Source of the DNA: Pseudomonadota bacterium
Lineage (GTDB): Bacteria > Pseudomonadota > Alphaproteobacteria > Acetobacterales > Acetobacteraceae
Direction of reading: 5' to 3'
DNA length: 64,000 nucleotides
NCBI GenBank assembly: GCA_021809435.1
Contig: JAKBAD010000005.1
Coordinates: 102,953 to 166,952, forward strand
Of this stretch, positions 8,981 through 17,382 are shown piece after piece. The notes under the pieces were generated by a model, which was not told the origin of the DNA, searched no databases, and worked only from the letters and a program-made list of their open reading frames with translations. Numbering within the stretch: position 1 is the first letter of the stretch; each line of letters begins with the position of its first letter. The position numbers were made by a program, and so were the translations under genes.

Positions 8981-9031
8981 CTAACATAATGTTATTTATG
9001 CTTGCCCACATGCCCCAGTTAAGCGTATAGA
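8981..9031 (+). promoter_or_regulatory. putative late promoter with operator-like palindrome, ahead of the terminase gene
   Basis: The pseudo-palindrome CTAACAT-A-ATGTTAT (8981-8995) repeats the half-site seen at the repressor gene. Six bases later comes a possible promoter: TTGCCC at 9002-9007, an 18-base spacer and TATAGA at 9026-9031, about 40 bases before the terminase start. This would put the structural operon under the same XRE repressor as the early promoter. Confidence 0.55.
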
Positions 9032-9072
9032 TTGCGGCATACTGGTTCTACTGGTCAGAGACGCAGGGTTGA

Positions 9073-10440
9073 TTGACATTGCACGGTGAGGCGGGGTTTT
9101 TGGAATTTGCCCGCCATGCGATGGCAGACCGTGGGTGCTGGCCGGCGGCGCACCATGAGTTGTTGATTGGCCGGTTGCAGGAGGTGCTGGATGGCACCTG
9201 CGACCGGCTGATGGTGCAGATGCCGCCGGGGTCGGCGAAATCGACTTATGGGTCGGTGTTGTTCCCGGCCTATTTTTTGGCGCGTCAGCCGCGCGGGCAG
9301 GTGATTGCCACGGCGCATACGGCTTCGTTGGCGTCTTATTTTGGGGAACGGGTGCGCGGGGCGCTGGTGGAGCACGGTGGATGGCTGGGGTGCGCGCTGG
9401 CCAAGACGGCGAAGGCTTCGTCGCGGTTTAGTTTGGAGGGCGGCGCGGAATATTTCGCCACCGGCGTGCGCGGGCCGATTACCGGGCGGCGGGCGGATTT
9501 GATCATCATCGATGATCCGGTGAAATCGTGGGCGGAGGCGGAGAGCCGGGTGGCGCGCGATGCGCTCTATGACTGGTACCGCGCTGAGTTGACGGCGCGG
9601 TTGAAGCCCAAGGGGCGGATCGTGCTGATCATGACCAGGTGGCATGAGGATGATCTGGCGGGGCGCCTGATGGCGGCGGAAGGCGGATGGCAGGTGCTGC
9701 GGCTGCCGGCCCTGGCTGAGGCGGATGATCCGCTGGGACGCGCCCCGGGCCAGGTGCTGTGGCCGGAATGGCAGGGCGAGGACGAAATCGCGCGCCGCCG
9801 CCAGGAGGTGGGGGAGAGGGCGTTCAGCGCCATGTATCAGCAATCGCCCAAGCCGCCTGAGGCGTGTTTGTTCAGGACCGAGCAGATAAAGCTTTTGCCC
9901 GAGGCGCCGGCCACGCGGGTGAGCGTGAGGGCCTGGGATTTTGCCGCCAGCCTGCCCGCCCCAGGCCGAACGCCGGACTACACGGTGGGGCTCAAGCTGG
10001 GGCAGACCTTGGATGGGGTGGTGGTGATTTTGGATGTGGTGCGGTTTCAGGCCGGGCCCGCAGAGGTGGAGGCGCGGCTGCAGGAGACCGCGCGCCGCGA
10101 TGGCCAGGCCACTCTGGTGGGGTTGCCGCAAGACCCCGGACAGGCCGGAGCCGCGCAGATTGTGCATTTGAGCAAGGGGTTGGCGGGGTTTCGGATTATG
10201 ACCAGCCCTGAACGCGAGGCCAAGCTGGTGCGGGCTTTGCCCGCCGCCACGCAGATGGATGCTGGCAATATCGCCATGGTGGCGGCGCCCTGGAACGACG
10301 CGCTGTTGGCGGAGCTGCGGGCGTTTCCGGGGGGCGCGAAGGATGACCAGGTGGATGCATTCTCACGCGCGGTGAACACGTTGGCGACCATGGGTGGCGT
10401 GCCGGCGCGGCGGATGAATACCGCGCTGTTGGCGCGGTAA
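9073..10440 (+). CDS. phage terminase large subunit
   Basis: A 455-residue protein. An in-frame stop ends at 9072, so translation starts at TTG 9073 or TTG 9079; no ATG is available before the ATPase domain. Walker A is PPGSAKST (residues 51-58), Walker B LIIIDDP (D147, D148), and the coupling motif is MTRWHEDDLAGRL (187-199). The RNase-H-like nuclease domain begins at AWDFAAS (D289) and ends with GGAKDDQVDAFSRAV near 430-442. It pumps DNA into procapsids and cuts it. Both catalytic domains look intact, so the gene does not appear degraded. Confidence 0.96.
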   Translation: MTLHGEAGFLEFARHAMADRGCWPAAHHELLIGRLQEVLDGTCDRLMVQMPPGSAKSTYGSVLFPAYFLARQPRGQVIATAHTASLASYFGERVRGALVEHGGWLGCALAKTAKASSRFSLEGGAEYFATGVRGPITGRRADLIIIDDPVKSWAEAESRVARDALYDWYRAELTARLKPKGRIVLIMTRWHEDDLAGRLMAAEGGWQVLRLPALAEADDPLGRAPGQVLWPEWQGEDEIARRRQEVGERAFSAMYQQSPKPPEACLFRTEQIKLLPEAPATRVSVRAWDFAASLPAPGRTPDYTVGLKLGQTLDGVVVILDVVRFQAGPAEVEARLQETARRDGQATLVGLPQDPGQAGAAQIVHLSKGLAGFRIMTSPEREAKLVRALPAATQMDAGNIAMVAAPWNDALLAELRAFPGGAKDDQVDAFSRAVNTLATMGGVPARRMNTALLAR

Positions 10441-10482
10441 GGGAAGAACGCGCCTTTGGCGTGATAAACGGGAAAGAGCGGC

Positions 10483-11877
10483 ATGTTCGATACGATTTGT
10501 GCGACGATTCCCGCGGATCCGGCGTTTCCGGCGCGGGTGGGGCGGTTGGAGATTTTGCGCCGTGTGCTGGATGGCACGCTTTATGACAATCTGCCGTATC
10601 AATTTTATGAGGAACGCAACGGTGCGGGAGAATATGTGCCGCTGCGCGACCGGCGACCTTCGGTACGTTATGGGTTGTGCCGGATTGTGGTTGAGGATTC
10701 GGTGGCGCTGCTGTTTTCAGCGGGGCATTTTCCGAGCCTGGACGCGGAGGATGCGGCGTTGGTGCGGTATCTTAACGATATCATGGCCGAAGCGCGGCTG
10801 AATGAGGTGATGATTGACGCCGCGCTGCGGGGCGCGGTGGGGTCGGTGGCTGTGTTGTTCAGGGTGCTGCGGGGGCGGGTGTTCTTCTCGGTGCTGGAGA
10901 GCCAGTATTTGACCCCCGTGTGGTGTGCCGCCGAGCCCGATGCGCTGGCGCAGGTGACGGAGCGCTATAAGGTGAGCGGCGCAGACCTGGCCGCGCAGGG
11001 GTATGGTGATGTGGATCCCGCCGGGATTTATTGGTTTCAGCGTGTATGGGACGCGCAGGCGGAGACTTGGTATCGCCCCTGGCCGGTGAATGACCCGTTT
11101 GCCGAGCCGGTGCGCGACGCGGCGCGCAGCGTGGAGCATGGGTTGGGGTTTGTGCCGCTGGTGTGGATCAAGAATTTGCCGGGCGGCGATGGGGTTGATG
11201 GGGCTTGCACGTTCAGGGCGGCGATCGAGACCAATATCGAGATTGATTATCAGCTCAGCCAGGCTGGGCGGGGGCTGAAATATTCATCGGACCCGACGCT
11301 GCTGATCAAGGAGCCGGCGACATCGGATTCGGAAATCGTGAAAGGCGCCGGCAATGCGCTGGTGGTTTCGGAAAAGGGCGATGCCAAGCTGCTCGAGATT
11401 GGCGGCACCGCCGCCGAGGCGGTGATTTCTTATGTACGCACGTTGCGCGAACTGGCGCTGGAAAGCGTGCATGGCAACCGCGCCAGTGCCGACCGGCTGA
11501 CAGCCGCGCAAAGCGGCCGGGCGCTGGAGATGATGAACCAGGGGCTGATCTGGCTGGCCGATAATCTGCGGATTTCTTATGGCGATGGCGGTGTGCTGGC
11601 GTTGATGAAGATGGTGGTTGCGGCGTCGCGGGTGTTTCCGCTTACCGTGATGGGTGAGCGTGTGCCGGCTCTGGATGTTGGGCAACGGCTGAAACTGCGC
11701 TGGCCGAGATGGTATCCGCTCTCGGCGGATGACCGGCTGAAAGAGGCGCAGGCGGTGGCGACGCTGGTGAATGCCGGGCAGATTTCGCGGGAGACGGCGC
11801 TGAAGACGATCGCCGATGCCCATGGCATTTCGGACGTGGAAGCCGAACTGAACATGATTGCGCAAGACGCGCCCTGA
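10483..11877 (+). CDS. phage portal protein
   Basis: A 464-residue protein directly after the terminase, the usual place for a portal. Recognisable features are the N-terminal YDNLPYQFYEE region, CRIVVEDSVALLFSAGHFP, an Ala/Gly-rich central part, and IETNIEIDYQLSQAGRGLKYSSDPTLLIK followed by ESVHGNRASADRLTAAQSGRALEMMNQGL, a stretch I associate with portal stem and wing helices. Portals form the dodecameric DNA channel at one capsid vertex and bind the terminase. ATG at 10483 has a purine-rich site (GGGAAAGAG) upstream. Confidence 0.88.
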   Translation: MFDTICATIPADPAFPARVGRLEILRRVLDGTLYDNLPYQFYEERNGAGEYVPLRDRRPSVRYGLCRIVVEDSVALLFSAGHFPSLDAEDAALVRYLNDIMAEARLNEVMIDAALRGAVGSVAVLFRVLRGRVFFSVLESQYLTPVWCAAEPDALAQVTERYKVSGADLAAQGYGDVDPAGIYWFQRVWDAQAETWYRPWPVNDPFAEPVRDAARSVEHGLGFVPLVWIKNLPGGDGVDGACTFRAAIETNIEIDYQLSQAGRGLKYSSDPTLLIKEPATSDSEIVKGAGNALVVSEKGDAKLLEIGGTAAEAVISYVRTLRELALESVHGNRASADRLTAAQSGRALEMMNQGLIWLADNLRISYGDGGVLALMKMVVAASRVFPLTVMGERVPALDVGQRLKLRWPRWYPLSADDRLKEAQAVATLVNAGQISRETALKTIADAHGISDVEAELNMIAQDAP

Positions 11878-11907
11878 GGCGCGGGGTTTATTGTTTCGGG
11901 GATATTC

Positions 11908-12366
11908 ATGAGAAAGCTGTTTACTGTTTTGGCCGTGCTGGCATGGCCAGGTGTTGGGATGGCGGCGTCGCCGTCGCAGTCGGCTGGGGCTTTGCCGTTT
12001 AACTTGGGCTGGGCGTGGCAACCGACGCTGAGCGCGGGAGCCGGCGGATGGGCGCCGCTGGTGCTTGATGGCAGCCAGAATTTGTTGGTGGACCAAGCTT
12101 TGCCGGCGGTGAGCACGGCCATTGCCGGCACCAGCAGCGCGAGCGCCGGCATATGGACGAGTGTGCTGGCGGCAAACAGCGCGCGCAGGGGATGTACGAT
12201 TCAGGATGTTGGGGGGGCGAGCCTTAATGTCGCGATGGGCCCGGCTATGCCGGGAGCGGCGGCATTTACGCTGCAGCCCGGTCAGGCGTTCAACTGCATT
12301 GACCAGCAACAGGTTTGGGTGATGAGCAGCGCGGTTTCGGTGAGCTATCAGGGGGCTTCATGGTGA
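11908..12366 (+). CDS. secreted protein with C-terminal beta domain, unknown function
   Basis: A 152-residue protein with a clear signal peptide (MRKLFTVLAVLAWPGVGMAA, cleavage after about residue 19 or 20). The C-terminal part, ARRGCTIQDVGGASLNVAMG then FTLQPGQAFNC, has two cysteines and the alternating pattern of a small beta sandwich. A similar arrangement (value, gap, PG-turn) is seen in the putative decoration protein at 16678. An exported product is unexpected between portal and scaffold genes. Its stop overlaps the start of the next gene. Confidence 0.7.
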   Translation: MRKLFTVLAVLAWPGVGMAASPSQSAGALPFNLGWAWQPTLSAGAGGWAPLVLDGSQNLLVDQALPAVSTAIAGTSSASAGIWTSVLAANSARRGCTIQDVGGASLNVAMGPAMPGAAAFTLQPGQAFNCIDQQQVWVMSSAVSVSYQGASW

Positions 12367-13544
12367 GGGGGCGGATGATTCTGGCGCTGATCCTGGCGCC
12401 TTCGGCCGCGTTTGCCCAGGCGCTCTCGGCGGGCGGGGCGCTTGGGCCGTCCTTGCCGCCACCTTTGCCGATTGCCCAGGAAAATGGCGGCACAGGCGTT
12501 GATACGCCCGCGCTCGTGCATTGGCACGCCTGTATGGCCGGGGTGCAGGCGGGGGCGGGTAGCTGCACCGTTGTTTATATGGGGGACAGCACGGTTTATG
12601 GCTGGACCGGAGCCGCCATGACCCAACAGAACGTGACGTATTGGCTGGCGCATGATTTGTCGGCGGGCGGCGTTAATGCCCTCAATGCCGGGGTTTGTGG
12701 GGTTTCCAACGGGTCGTTGGGTGGTTCGCGCTATACATATGATACGCGCTTTGCCAATAACGGCTGGGCGGAAAGCCCCTGGACCACGCTGGGGGGTGAG
12801 GCGTTCAGCGCGGCCACCGCCAGCCCTGGAAGTACGTTGGTGTTTACGCCTGGTTTCGCGGCAAATATGTTCAACGTGGTGTATCCTGGCACCAGCACGG
12901 GGGGCACGTATAGCGTGACGGCGACGGGGGGGAGCGCGGTGACGGCCAACAGCGCGCAGGTCAATGCGCTTTATACCGCCACTGCGACGGCGCCGAGTTT
13001 GAGCGCGGCGAATACGCTGACACTCGACGTGACGGCCCCCGGCGCGAAGGCGCTGTGTGTGGAAGCCTATAATAGCGGCGCCGCTTCGGTGAATATCATC
13101 AATGCCGGATTTGGCGGTTCAAATGTTACGCAATGGGTGGCCGATACGAATCCGTGGGATTCATTGCAAACTCTGCAATATTTGAAGCCGGCGCTGACGG
13201 TGATCGAGGCTGGGCTGAATGAGCCGGGCCAGGGCGTTTCGGTGGCGACCTTCACGGCTGACTTGCAGCAGGTGATTGCGGCGGCTCAGGCGGTGGGGGA
13301 TGTGGTGCTGGTGACGGGGAATCCCCAGGCGACCGCCGCAATTCATGCGCCTTATATGGCGGCCATGAGGCAGCTGGCGGCTCAGGATGGGATTCCGGTT
13401 CTCTCGGTCGATTTGCGCTGGGGAACGCAGGCGCGGGCGGCGGCGACCAGCCCGGCCATGATGAATGCAGGGGAGACGGTGCATCCGAACGCGGTTGGAT
13501 ATGCCGACATTGCGGCGGCTTTGGCGAAAATGCTGGAGCAGTAA
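12360..13544 (+). CDS. exported SGNH/GDSL-family hydrolase
   Basis: A 394-residue protein. ATG at 12360 overlaps the previous stop (ATGGTGA) and is preferred; an internal ATG at 12375 is possible. It starts with a signal peptide (ILALILAPSAAFAQA). SGNH blocks are VYMGDSTVYGW (nucleophile S77), the Gly/Asn regions near GFGGSNVTQW and EAGLNEPGQ, and VHPNAVGY near residue 375 with the catalytic histidine. The family cleaves ester bonds, often acetyl groups on polysaccharides. A region of about 100 residues with VTATGGSAVTANS looks like an inserted beta domain. The substrate could be host surface glycan; this is inference. Confidence 0.85.
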   Translation: MVRGRMILALILAPSAAFAQALSAGGALGPSLPPPLPIAQENGGTGVDTPALVHWHACMAGVQAGAGSCTVVYMGDSTVYGWTGAAMTQQNVTYWLAHDLSAGGVNALNAGVCGVSNGSLGGSRYTYDTRFANNGWAESPWTTLGGEAFSAATASPGSTLVFTPGFAANMFNVVYPGTSTGGTYSVTATGGSAVTANSAQVNALYTATATAPSLSAANTLTLDVTAPGAKALCVEAYNSGAASVNIINAGFGGSNVTQWVADTNPWDSLQTLQYLKPALTVIEAGLNEPGQGVSVATFTADLQQVIAAAQAVGDVVLVTGNPQATAAIHAPYMAAMRQLAAQDGIPVLSVDLRWGTQARAAATSPAMMNAGETVHPNAVGYADIAAALAKMLEQ

Positions 13545-13550
13545 GCTTAT

Positions 13551-13613
13551 TTAGAGCCAGATGACATGAGACGGACAAGCGTTGCGAGCCCATCTCATGT
13601 CATCGCACTCTGA
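13551..13613. repeat. intergenic hairpin repeat, family member 1
   Basis: TTAGAG, 3 bases, GATGACATGAGA ... TCTCATGTCATC, gca, CTCTGA: a long imperfect hairpin with arms 13560-13571 and 13593-13604. The outer AGAG...gca-CTCT frame and the GAT...ATC step recur in the hairpin at 54601-54662. It may end the upstream transcript, although no T-run follows. Confidence 0.6.
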
Positions 13614-13689
13614 CAAAACAGATGGCTTGGACATTCATCTCGGGTGGAGACGCTGGCGCGGGTGCCGGCGGCATGTGGGGTAATTATTC

Positions 13690-14229
13690 ATGAATCGTAG
13701 AATTCTGCTTCGGACGGCGGCGCTGGGCGCGCCGCTGCTGGTGGCTGGTTGCGCGGTCTCGACGCTGAATGGCGTGACCACGGTGACGGTGGATGTGGCC
13801 ACGGTTAACAGCTACGCCCAGGCGGTGGAGACGGCGGGTCGCGCGCTTTTGGCAATTTCTTATATCGCCGGACCGCTGGGGACGGCCGGTGTGGCACTGG
13901 CGGAAACCGCGATTGCGGCGGTGGCTTCGGCGGTTCAGGCGGTTGATAGGCTGAGTGGGGGCAAGGCGAGTTTCAGCTATGCCAGCACCAGCGTGCCGGC
14001 GGCGATTACCGCTTTGGCGGCCGACGCCGCGCAGGTTCTGGCCTTTGTTGGCGCGGCGGTGAGCAAGGCGCCGGCGGGCGCCGTGACAGAGCGGGTGCAG
14101 GCGGTGGTGGCGGCGCTCTCGACGGTGGTGGCGCTGATTCAGGCGTTTGTTTCGAGCGTGGCGAGAGCGCCGCTGCCGATGACCGGGCCGGAGGCGATTG
14201 TGACCATCGATGCGTTTGCCGCCACATGA
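13690..14229 (+). CDS. putative lipoprotein, alanine-rich
   Basis: A 179-residue protein with a Tat-like twin-arginine start (MNRRILLRTAALGAP) and lipobox LLVAGC, cysteine at residue 21. The rest is Ala/Val-rich and mostly helical (ETAIAAVASAVQAVDRL, AVVAALSTVVALIQAFV). I do not recognise a family. A membrane-attached lipoprotein in a phage late operon could serve lysis (Rz1-like) or superinfection exclusion, but it is much larger than Rz1 and not near the endolysin. The next gene's ATG overlaps its stop (ATGA). Confidence 0.65.
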   Translation: MNRRILLRTAALGAPLLVAGCAVSTLNGVTTVTVDVATVNSYAQAVETAGRALLAISYIAGPLGTAGVALAETAIAAVASAVQAVDRLSGGKASFSYASTSVPAAITALAADAAQVLAFVGAAVSKAPAGAVTERVQAVVAALSTVVALIQAFVSSVARAPLPMTGPEAIVTIDAFAAT

Positions 14230-14870
14230 GGGGGGTGAAACTTGGATGCAATGTGGGGGCACAAACACGCGCGATGCATGCCGCCCTGCCCCGCGCGCCC
14301 AGCCGCTTGCTGCCGGCATGGTCGCGGATTGTGAGGACGCCGCGGGTGCTTGGGCATAACGACAAGGTGGGTGATTGTGTGATTGTGGCGGGGTTCAACG
14401 CCGTGCAGACGGCATTGGCGCGCCGGGGCAATTTTACCAGCCTGCCGGAGGATTTGCCGGTGCGGATTTATTCGAGCCTGACCGGATATGTGCCAGGTGA
14501 TGAGAGCACGGATAATGGCACCGACCCGGAGATGTTTTTGGCCTGGTGGAAGGTGAACGCCATTGCCGGCTACCGGTTGGGGAGGTTCATCAGGCTGAAC
14601 CCCGCGGATGTGGATGGCATAAGAAACGCGGTGGCCGGGCTGGGCTGCTATTTATGTGTCGAGCTTTCCACCGCTAATGAGGAGCAGGCCGTGTGGCGGC
14701 CGGATGGATTTGCGGGCTCCTGGGGCGGGCATGCGGTGTGGGCGGATGAGTATGAGGCCGCTGATATTGGCGTGTGTTCGTGGGGGGGCGGCTATGGGAT
14801 TGATGGCGCTTATTTCGCCGCCCCAGGATTTGTAAGTGCGGCCTTTGCGCTGGAGCTGGAACAGGCATGA
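14226..14870 (+). CDS. papain-like cysteine peptidase candidate
   Basis: A 214-residue protein. The layout GDCVIVAGFNAVQ (Cys near residue 50), then TGYVPGDESTDNGTDPEMFLAWWKVNAIAGYRLG, then SWGGHAVWADEYE (His), then CSWGGGYGID looks like the Cys-His order of papain-fold peptidases and matches a family I recall from phages and actinobacteria as GDC...DNG...YWRKTGIAG...GGHAV. No signal peptide is visible. It could process procapsid components, since no classical prohead protease is present, or act on the cell wall. Function is inferred. Confidence 0.65.
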   Translation: MRGVKLGCNVGAQTRAMHAALPRAPSRLLPAWSRIVRTPRVLGHNDKVGDCVIVAGFNAVQTALARRGNFTSLPEDLPVRIYSSLTGYVPGDESTDNGTDPEMFLAWWKVNAIAGYRLGRFIRLNPADVDGIRNAVAGLGCYLCVELSTANEEQAVWRPDGFAGSWGGHAVWADEYEAADIGVCSWGGGYGIDGAYFAAPGFVSAAFALELEQA

Positions 14871-15256
14871 GCAACGACATGACCGATGCGGAGACTTGGC
14901 AGGAGCGGGCGCAGGCGGCGGAGGCGGCGCTGGAGCGGGTGCAGAGTGAGGCGCAGGCCCGGGTGATTCGCGCGGAGCTGAAGGCCGAGGCGGTGCGGGC
15001 CGGGATGATCGATCTGGACGGGCTCAAGCTGATTGACGGCGCGGAGATAAGGCTGAACGAGGCCGGGGAGATTGACGATGCCAAGGCGCTGCTTGGACGC
15101 CTTAAGCGTGCCAAGCCCTGGCTGTTTGGGGGGGGGGTGTCGTCATCGGTGGCGGCCAGCCCGCCCCGGCCCGAGCCGCCCCGGCCGCGCCATGCCACGG
15201 AGATGAGCCACGAGGAGTGGCTGCATGCACGCGCCGCGCTGATGCGCCGACGCTGA
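14867..15256 (+). CDS. capsid scaffolding-like protein
   Basis: A 129-residue protein directly before the major capsid gene. Residues 8-50 form a charged coiled coil (TWQERAQAAEAALERVQSEAQARVIRAELKAEAVRAG). A conserved block LIDGAEIRLNEAGEIDDAKALLGRLKRAKPWLF follows, typical of Gp20-like scaffold proteins, then a Pro-rich tail. Scaffolds guide procapsid assembly and are expelled or degraded. Overlaps the upstream stop by 4 bases. Confidence 0.75.
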   Translation: MSNDMTDAETWQERAQAAEAALERVQSEAQARVIRAELKAEAVRAGMIDLDGLKLIDGAEIRLNEAGEIDDAKALLGRLKRAKPWLFGGGVSSSVAASPPRPEPPRPRHATEMSHEEWLHARAALMRRR

Positions 15257-15342
15257 TCTGACTTTCTGCGGATTTGCAGGAAACGCCATTGGGGATGCCC
15301 TTTGGCTTGGTGAAACACGTCTAGAGGGAAAGTTTTTACGGA

Positions 15343-16665
15343 ATGGGCATTTCCAATTTTCCGGCTATTTTGCAGCCGATTATTCAGCAAGGATTTTTGG
15401 AGCGGGAATTCGAGACGGCGTTGAAATCGCGTTTGGGATACCGGCTGGTTGCCGACCGCGAGGAGTTTGCGGTGGGGATCGGTGAGACGTTGACCAAGAC
15501 GCGCGCCGGGCTGAAGCCGAGTGTGACCACACCGCTGGCGGCCGCCAGCAACACCAACCTGGATAATGGCCTGACCTCGACCAGCTGGGGGGTTGAGCAA
15601 TATACCATCACGCTCAATTTTTACGCCGCCACGCAGGACCTGAACATGGTGACCTCGCGGGTGGGCATTGCCTCGCAGTTTTTGCAAAATGCTGCCACCA
15701 ATGGTGAACAGGCCGCGCGTTCGCTCGATGAGTTGGCCCGCAATGCGCTGTTTGCGCCTTATTTTGGCGGCAATACGCGGGTGAATGCCGCGCTGACCTC
15801 GGCGGGGGCGGCTCTGTCGGTCGATGATGTGCGCGGGTTTCAGACCGTGTTTGTGAATGGCGTGCAGCAGAACGTATCGTCGAGCTATCCGCTGGCGGCG
15901 ACGGTGGGGTCGAATCTTTATTCGATTGTTGGTGTCACGGTTGATGCCAACAATATTTCGACCGCGCCCAATGGTGTTTCGGGCCAGCTTTTGTTCGCCG
16001 GCAATGTAACGGTGGCGGATGGCACGGCCGGCAATGCCGTGCAGGCGGCGACGGCGAGCGCCATTATCCGCCCGGCCAGCCGCACGACCACCGCCAATTT
16101 GGGCGCCACGGATACGCTGACCATGAGCAATTTGCTCGATGCCGTGGCGCTGTTGCGGCGTAATGCGGTGCCGACCATCGAGGGTGTGTATAATTGCTAT
16201 CTCGATCCGGTTTCGGCGCGTCAGCTGTTCGCTGATCCGGATTTCAAGCAGCTCTTTCAGGGCGTGTCGTCGTCCAACCCGGTGTTCAAGCAGGGGATGG
16301 TCAGCGACTTTTTGGGGCTGCGGTTTATTACCACCACCGAGGCTTATGTGCAGGCGCATCCGAGCCTGGGCGGGCTTTATGTGCGCCGCCCTATTGTGTG
16401 CGGGCAAGGGGCGCTGATCGAAGGCGATTTTGCTGGCATGGCGGCGGATGATGTGGCGCCCAAGGACAGCTTGGTGAACATTCTTGATGGCGTGGCCATG
16501 GTGACCCGAGAGCCGATTGACCGGCTGCAGCAGATTATTGCCCAGAGCTGGTATTGGATTGGCGGGTTCTGCGCGCCTTCGGACACCACCACCACCGCCA
16601 CCACCGTGCCGACCGCGACCAATGCCAATTACAAGCGCGCGGTGATGATCGAGCATATCGGCTGA
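15343..16665 (+). CDS. major capsid protein
   Basis: A 440-residue protein after the scaffold and before decoration and connector genes, with a good ribosome site (AGAGGGAAAG) before ATG 15343. The N-terminal arm is ISNFPAILQPIIQQGFLEREFETALKS; the C-terminal half has YNCYLDPVSARQLFADPDFKQLF and SDFLGLRFITTTEAY, a pattern I associate with P22/N4-gp56-like capsid proteins that carry no protease-cleaved delta domain. A beta-rich insert lies around residues 190-250. Position is the strongest argument; the exact family is uncertain. Confidence 0.85.
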   Translation: MGISNFPAILQPIIQQGFLEREFETALKSRLGYRLVADREEFAVGIGETLTKTRAGLKPSVTTPLAAASNTNLDNGLTSTSWGVEQYTITLNFYAATQDLNMVTSRVGIASQFLQNAATNGEQAARSLDELARNALFAPYFGGNTRVNAALTSAGAALSVDDVRGFQTVFVNGVQQNVSSSYPLAATVGSNLYSIVGVTVDANNISTAPNGVSGQLLFAGNVTVADGTAGNAVQAATASAIIRPASRTTTANLGATDTLTMSNLLDAVALLRRNAVPTIEGVYNCYLDPVSARQLFADPDFKQLFQGVSSSNPVFKQGMVSDFLGLRFITTTEAYVQAHPSLGGLYVRRPIVCGQGALIEGDFAGMAADDVAPKDSLVNILDGVAMVTREPIDRLQQIIAQSWYWIGGFCAPSDTTTTATTVPTATNANYKRAVMIEHIG

Positions 16666-16677
16666 AGGAGCGGTTTC

Positions 16678-16986
16678 ATGGCAACAGGTGCGACCCAGCC
16701 GTTCCGGCCCGCCGGGACGGTCGCGGTGGCGGCCTCCACGACCGCGGCGACCGCCGCGCTCAGTGGTGGCGGCTCCGCGCTGCTGATTTATAATGCCGCC
16801 TCCAGCCCGGCCTTTGTGCGGCTGGGCGCGGCGGCCGGGCTGACGGCAACCATCGCGGATACGCCCGTGCCGCCGGGAAGCCGCATGCTGCTCGATGCCA
16901 GCCCGTTTGTGAGCCACGCCGCCGTGGTGCTGAGCGATGGGACGGGGCTGGTTTATTTCACCCTTGGACATGGGGACACGTACTGA
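16678..16986 (+). CDS. small capsid decoration-like protein
   Basis: A 102-residue beta-rich protein 12 bases after the capsid gene, with AAGGAG upstream. The sequence FVRLG...TATIADTPVPPGSRMLLDA...VVLSDGTGLVYFTLGHGD follows a pattern common in small head-associated proteins of alphaproteobacterial phages. It most likely sits on the capsid surface or forms head fibres. Its stop TGA overlaps the next ATG (TGATG). Confidence 0.6.
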   Translation: MATGATQPFRPAGTVAVAASTTAATAALSGGGSALLIYNAASSPAFVRLGAAAGLTATIADTPVPPGSRMLLDASPFVSHAAVVLSDGTGLVYFTLGHGDTY

Positions 16987-17381
16987 TGTCTGGCAGCGCC
17001 ACGAGCTTGTTCACCGATGCGCAAAAGACGGAGATCCGCCGGTTTTGCGGGTATCCGGCCTATGGTGCGGGGGCCGCGGGGTTTTCGTCGTGGCGGTTTT
17101 TCCAGGCTTATGGGACGCTGGAATACCGGCTGAACAATCTGGCGCCGGCCGAAATGGCGGTGGTGCTGCAATATGTCGCGACGTTGCAGGGGATTGAGGC
17201 GGCGATTCCCGCCACCTCGGGCAATCTCGACACCGAGAGCGCCGCGGCATGGACGCATAATGAGGATGAGTTGAAGGACCGGCTGGCCCTGCTTGACTCG
17301 TGGCGCCGGCGGCTGTGCGGGTTTCTCGGGCTGCCGCCTGGTCCGGCGCTGGGCTCGTCTGGCATCACGTTGGTGGTGTGA
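16986..17381 (+). CDS. head-tail connector candidate (alpha-helical)
   Basis: A 131-residue, mostly helical protein (LFTDAQKTEIRRFCGYP, WRFFQAYGTLEYRLNNL, EDELKDRLALLDSWRRRLCGFLG). Size, helicity and place right after the head genes fit an adaptor ring protein of the gp6/gp15 type that docks beneath the portal. No sequence motif proves this. It is followed after one base by the next start. Confidence 0.55.
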   Translation: MSGSATSLFTDAQKTEIRRFCGYPAYGAGAAGFSSWRFFQAYGTLEYRLNNLAPAEMAVVLQYVATLQGIEAAIPATSGNLDTESAAAWTHNEDELKDRLALLDSWRRRLCGFLGLPPGPALGSSGITLVV

Positions 17382-17382
17382 C

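Noticed and set aside
14674..16971. 765-residue minus-strand ORF over the capsid genes
   Set aside because: It is the antisense shadow of scaffold and capsid genes in GC-rich DNA, rich in Arg/His/Gln and without family features.
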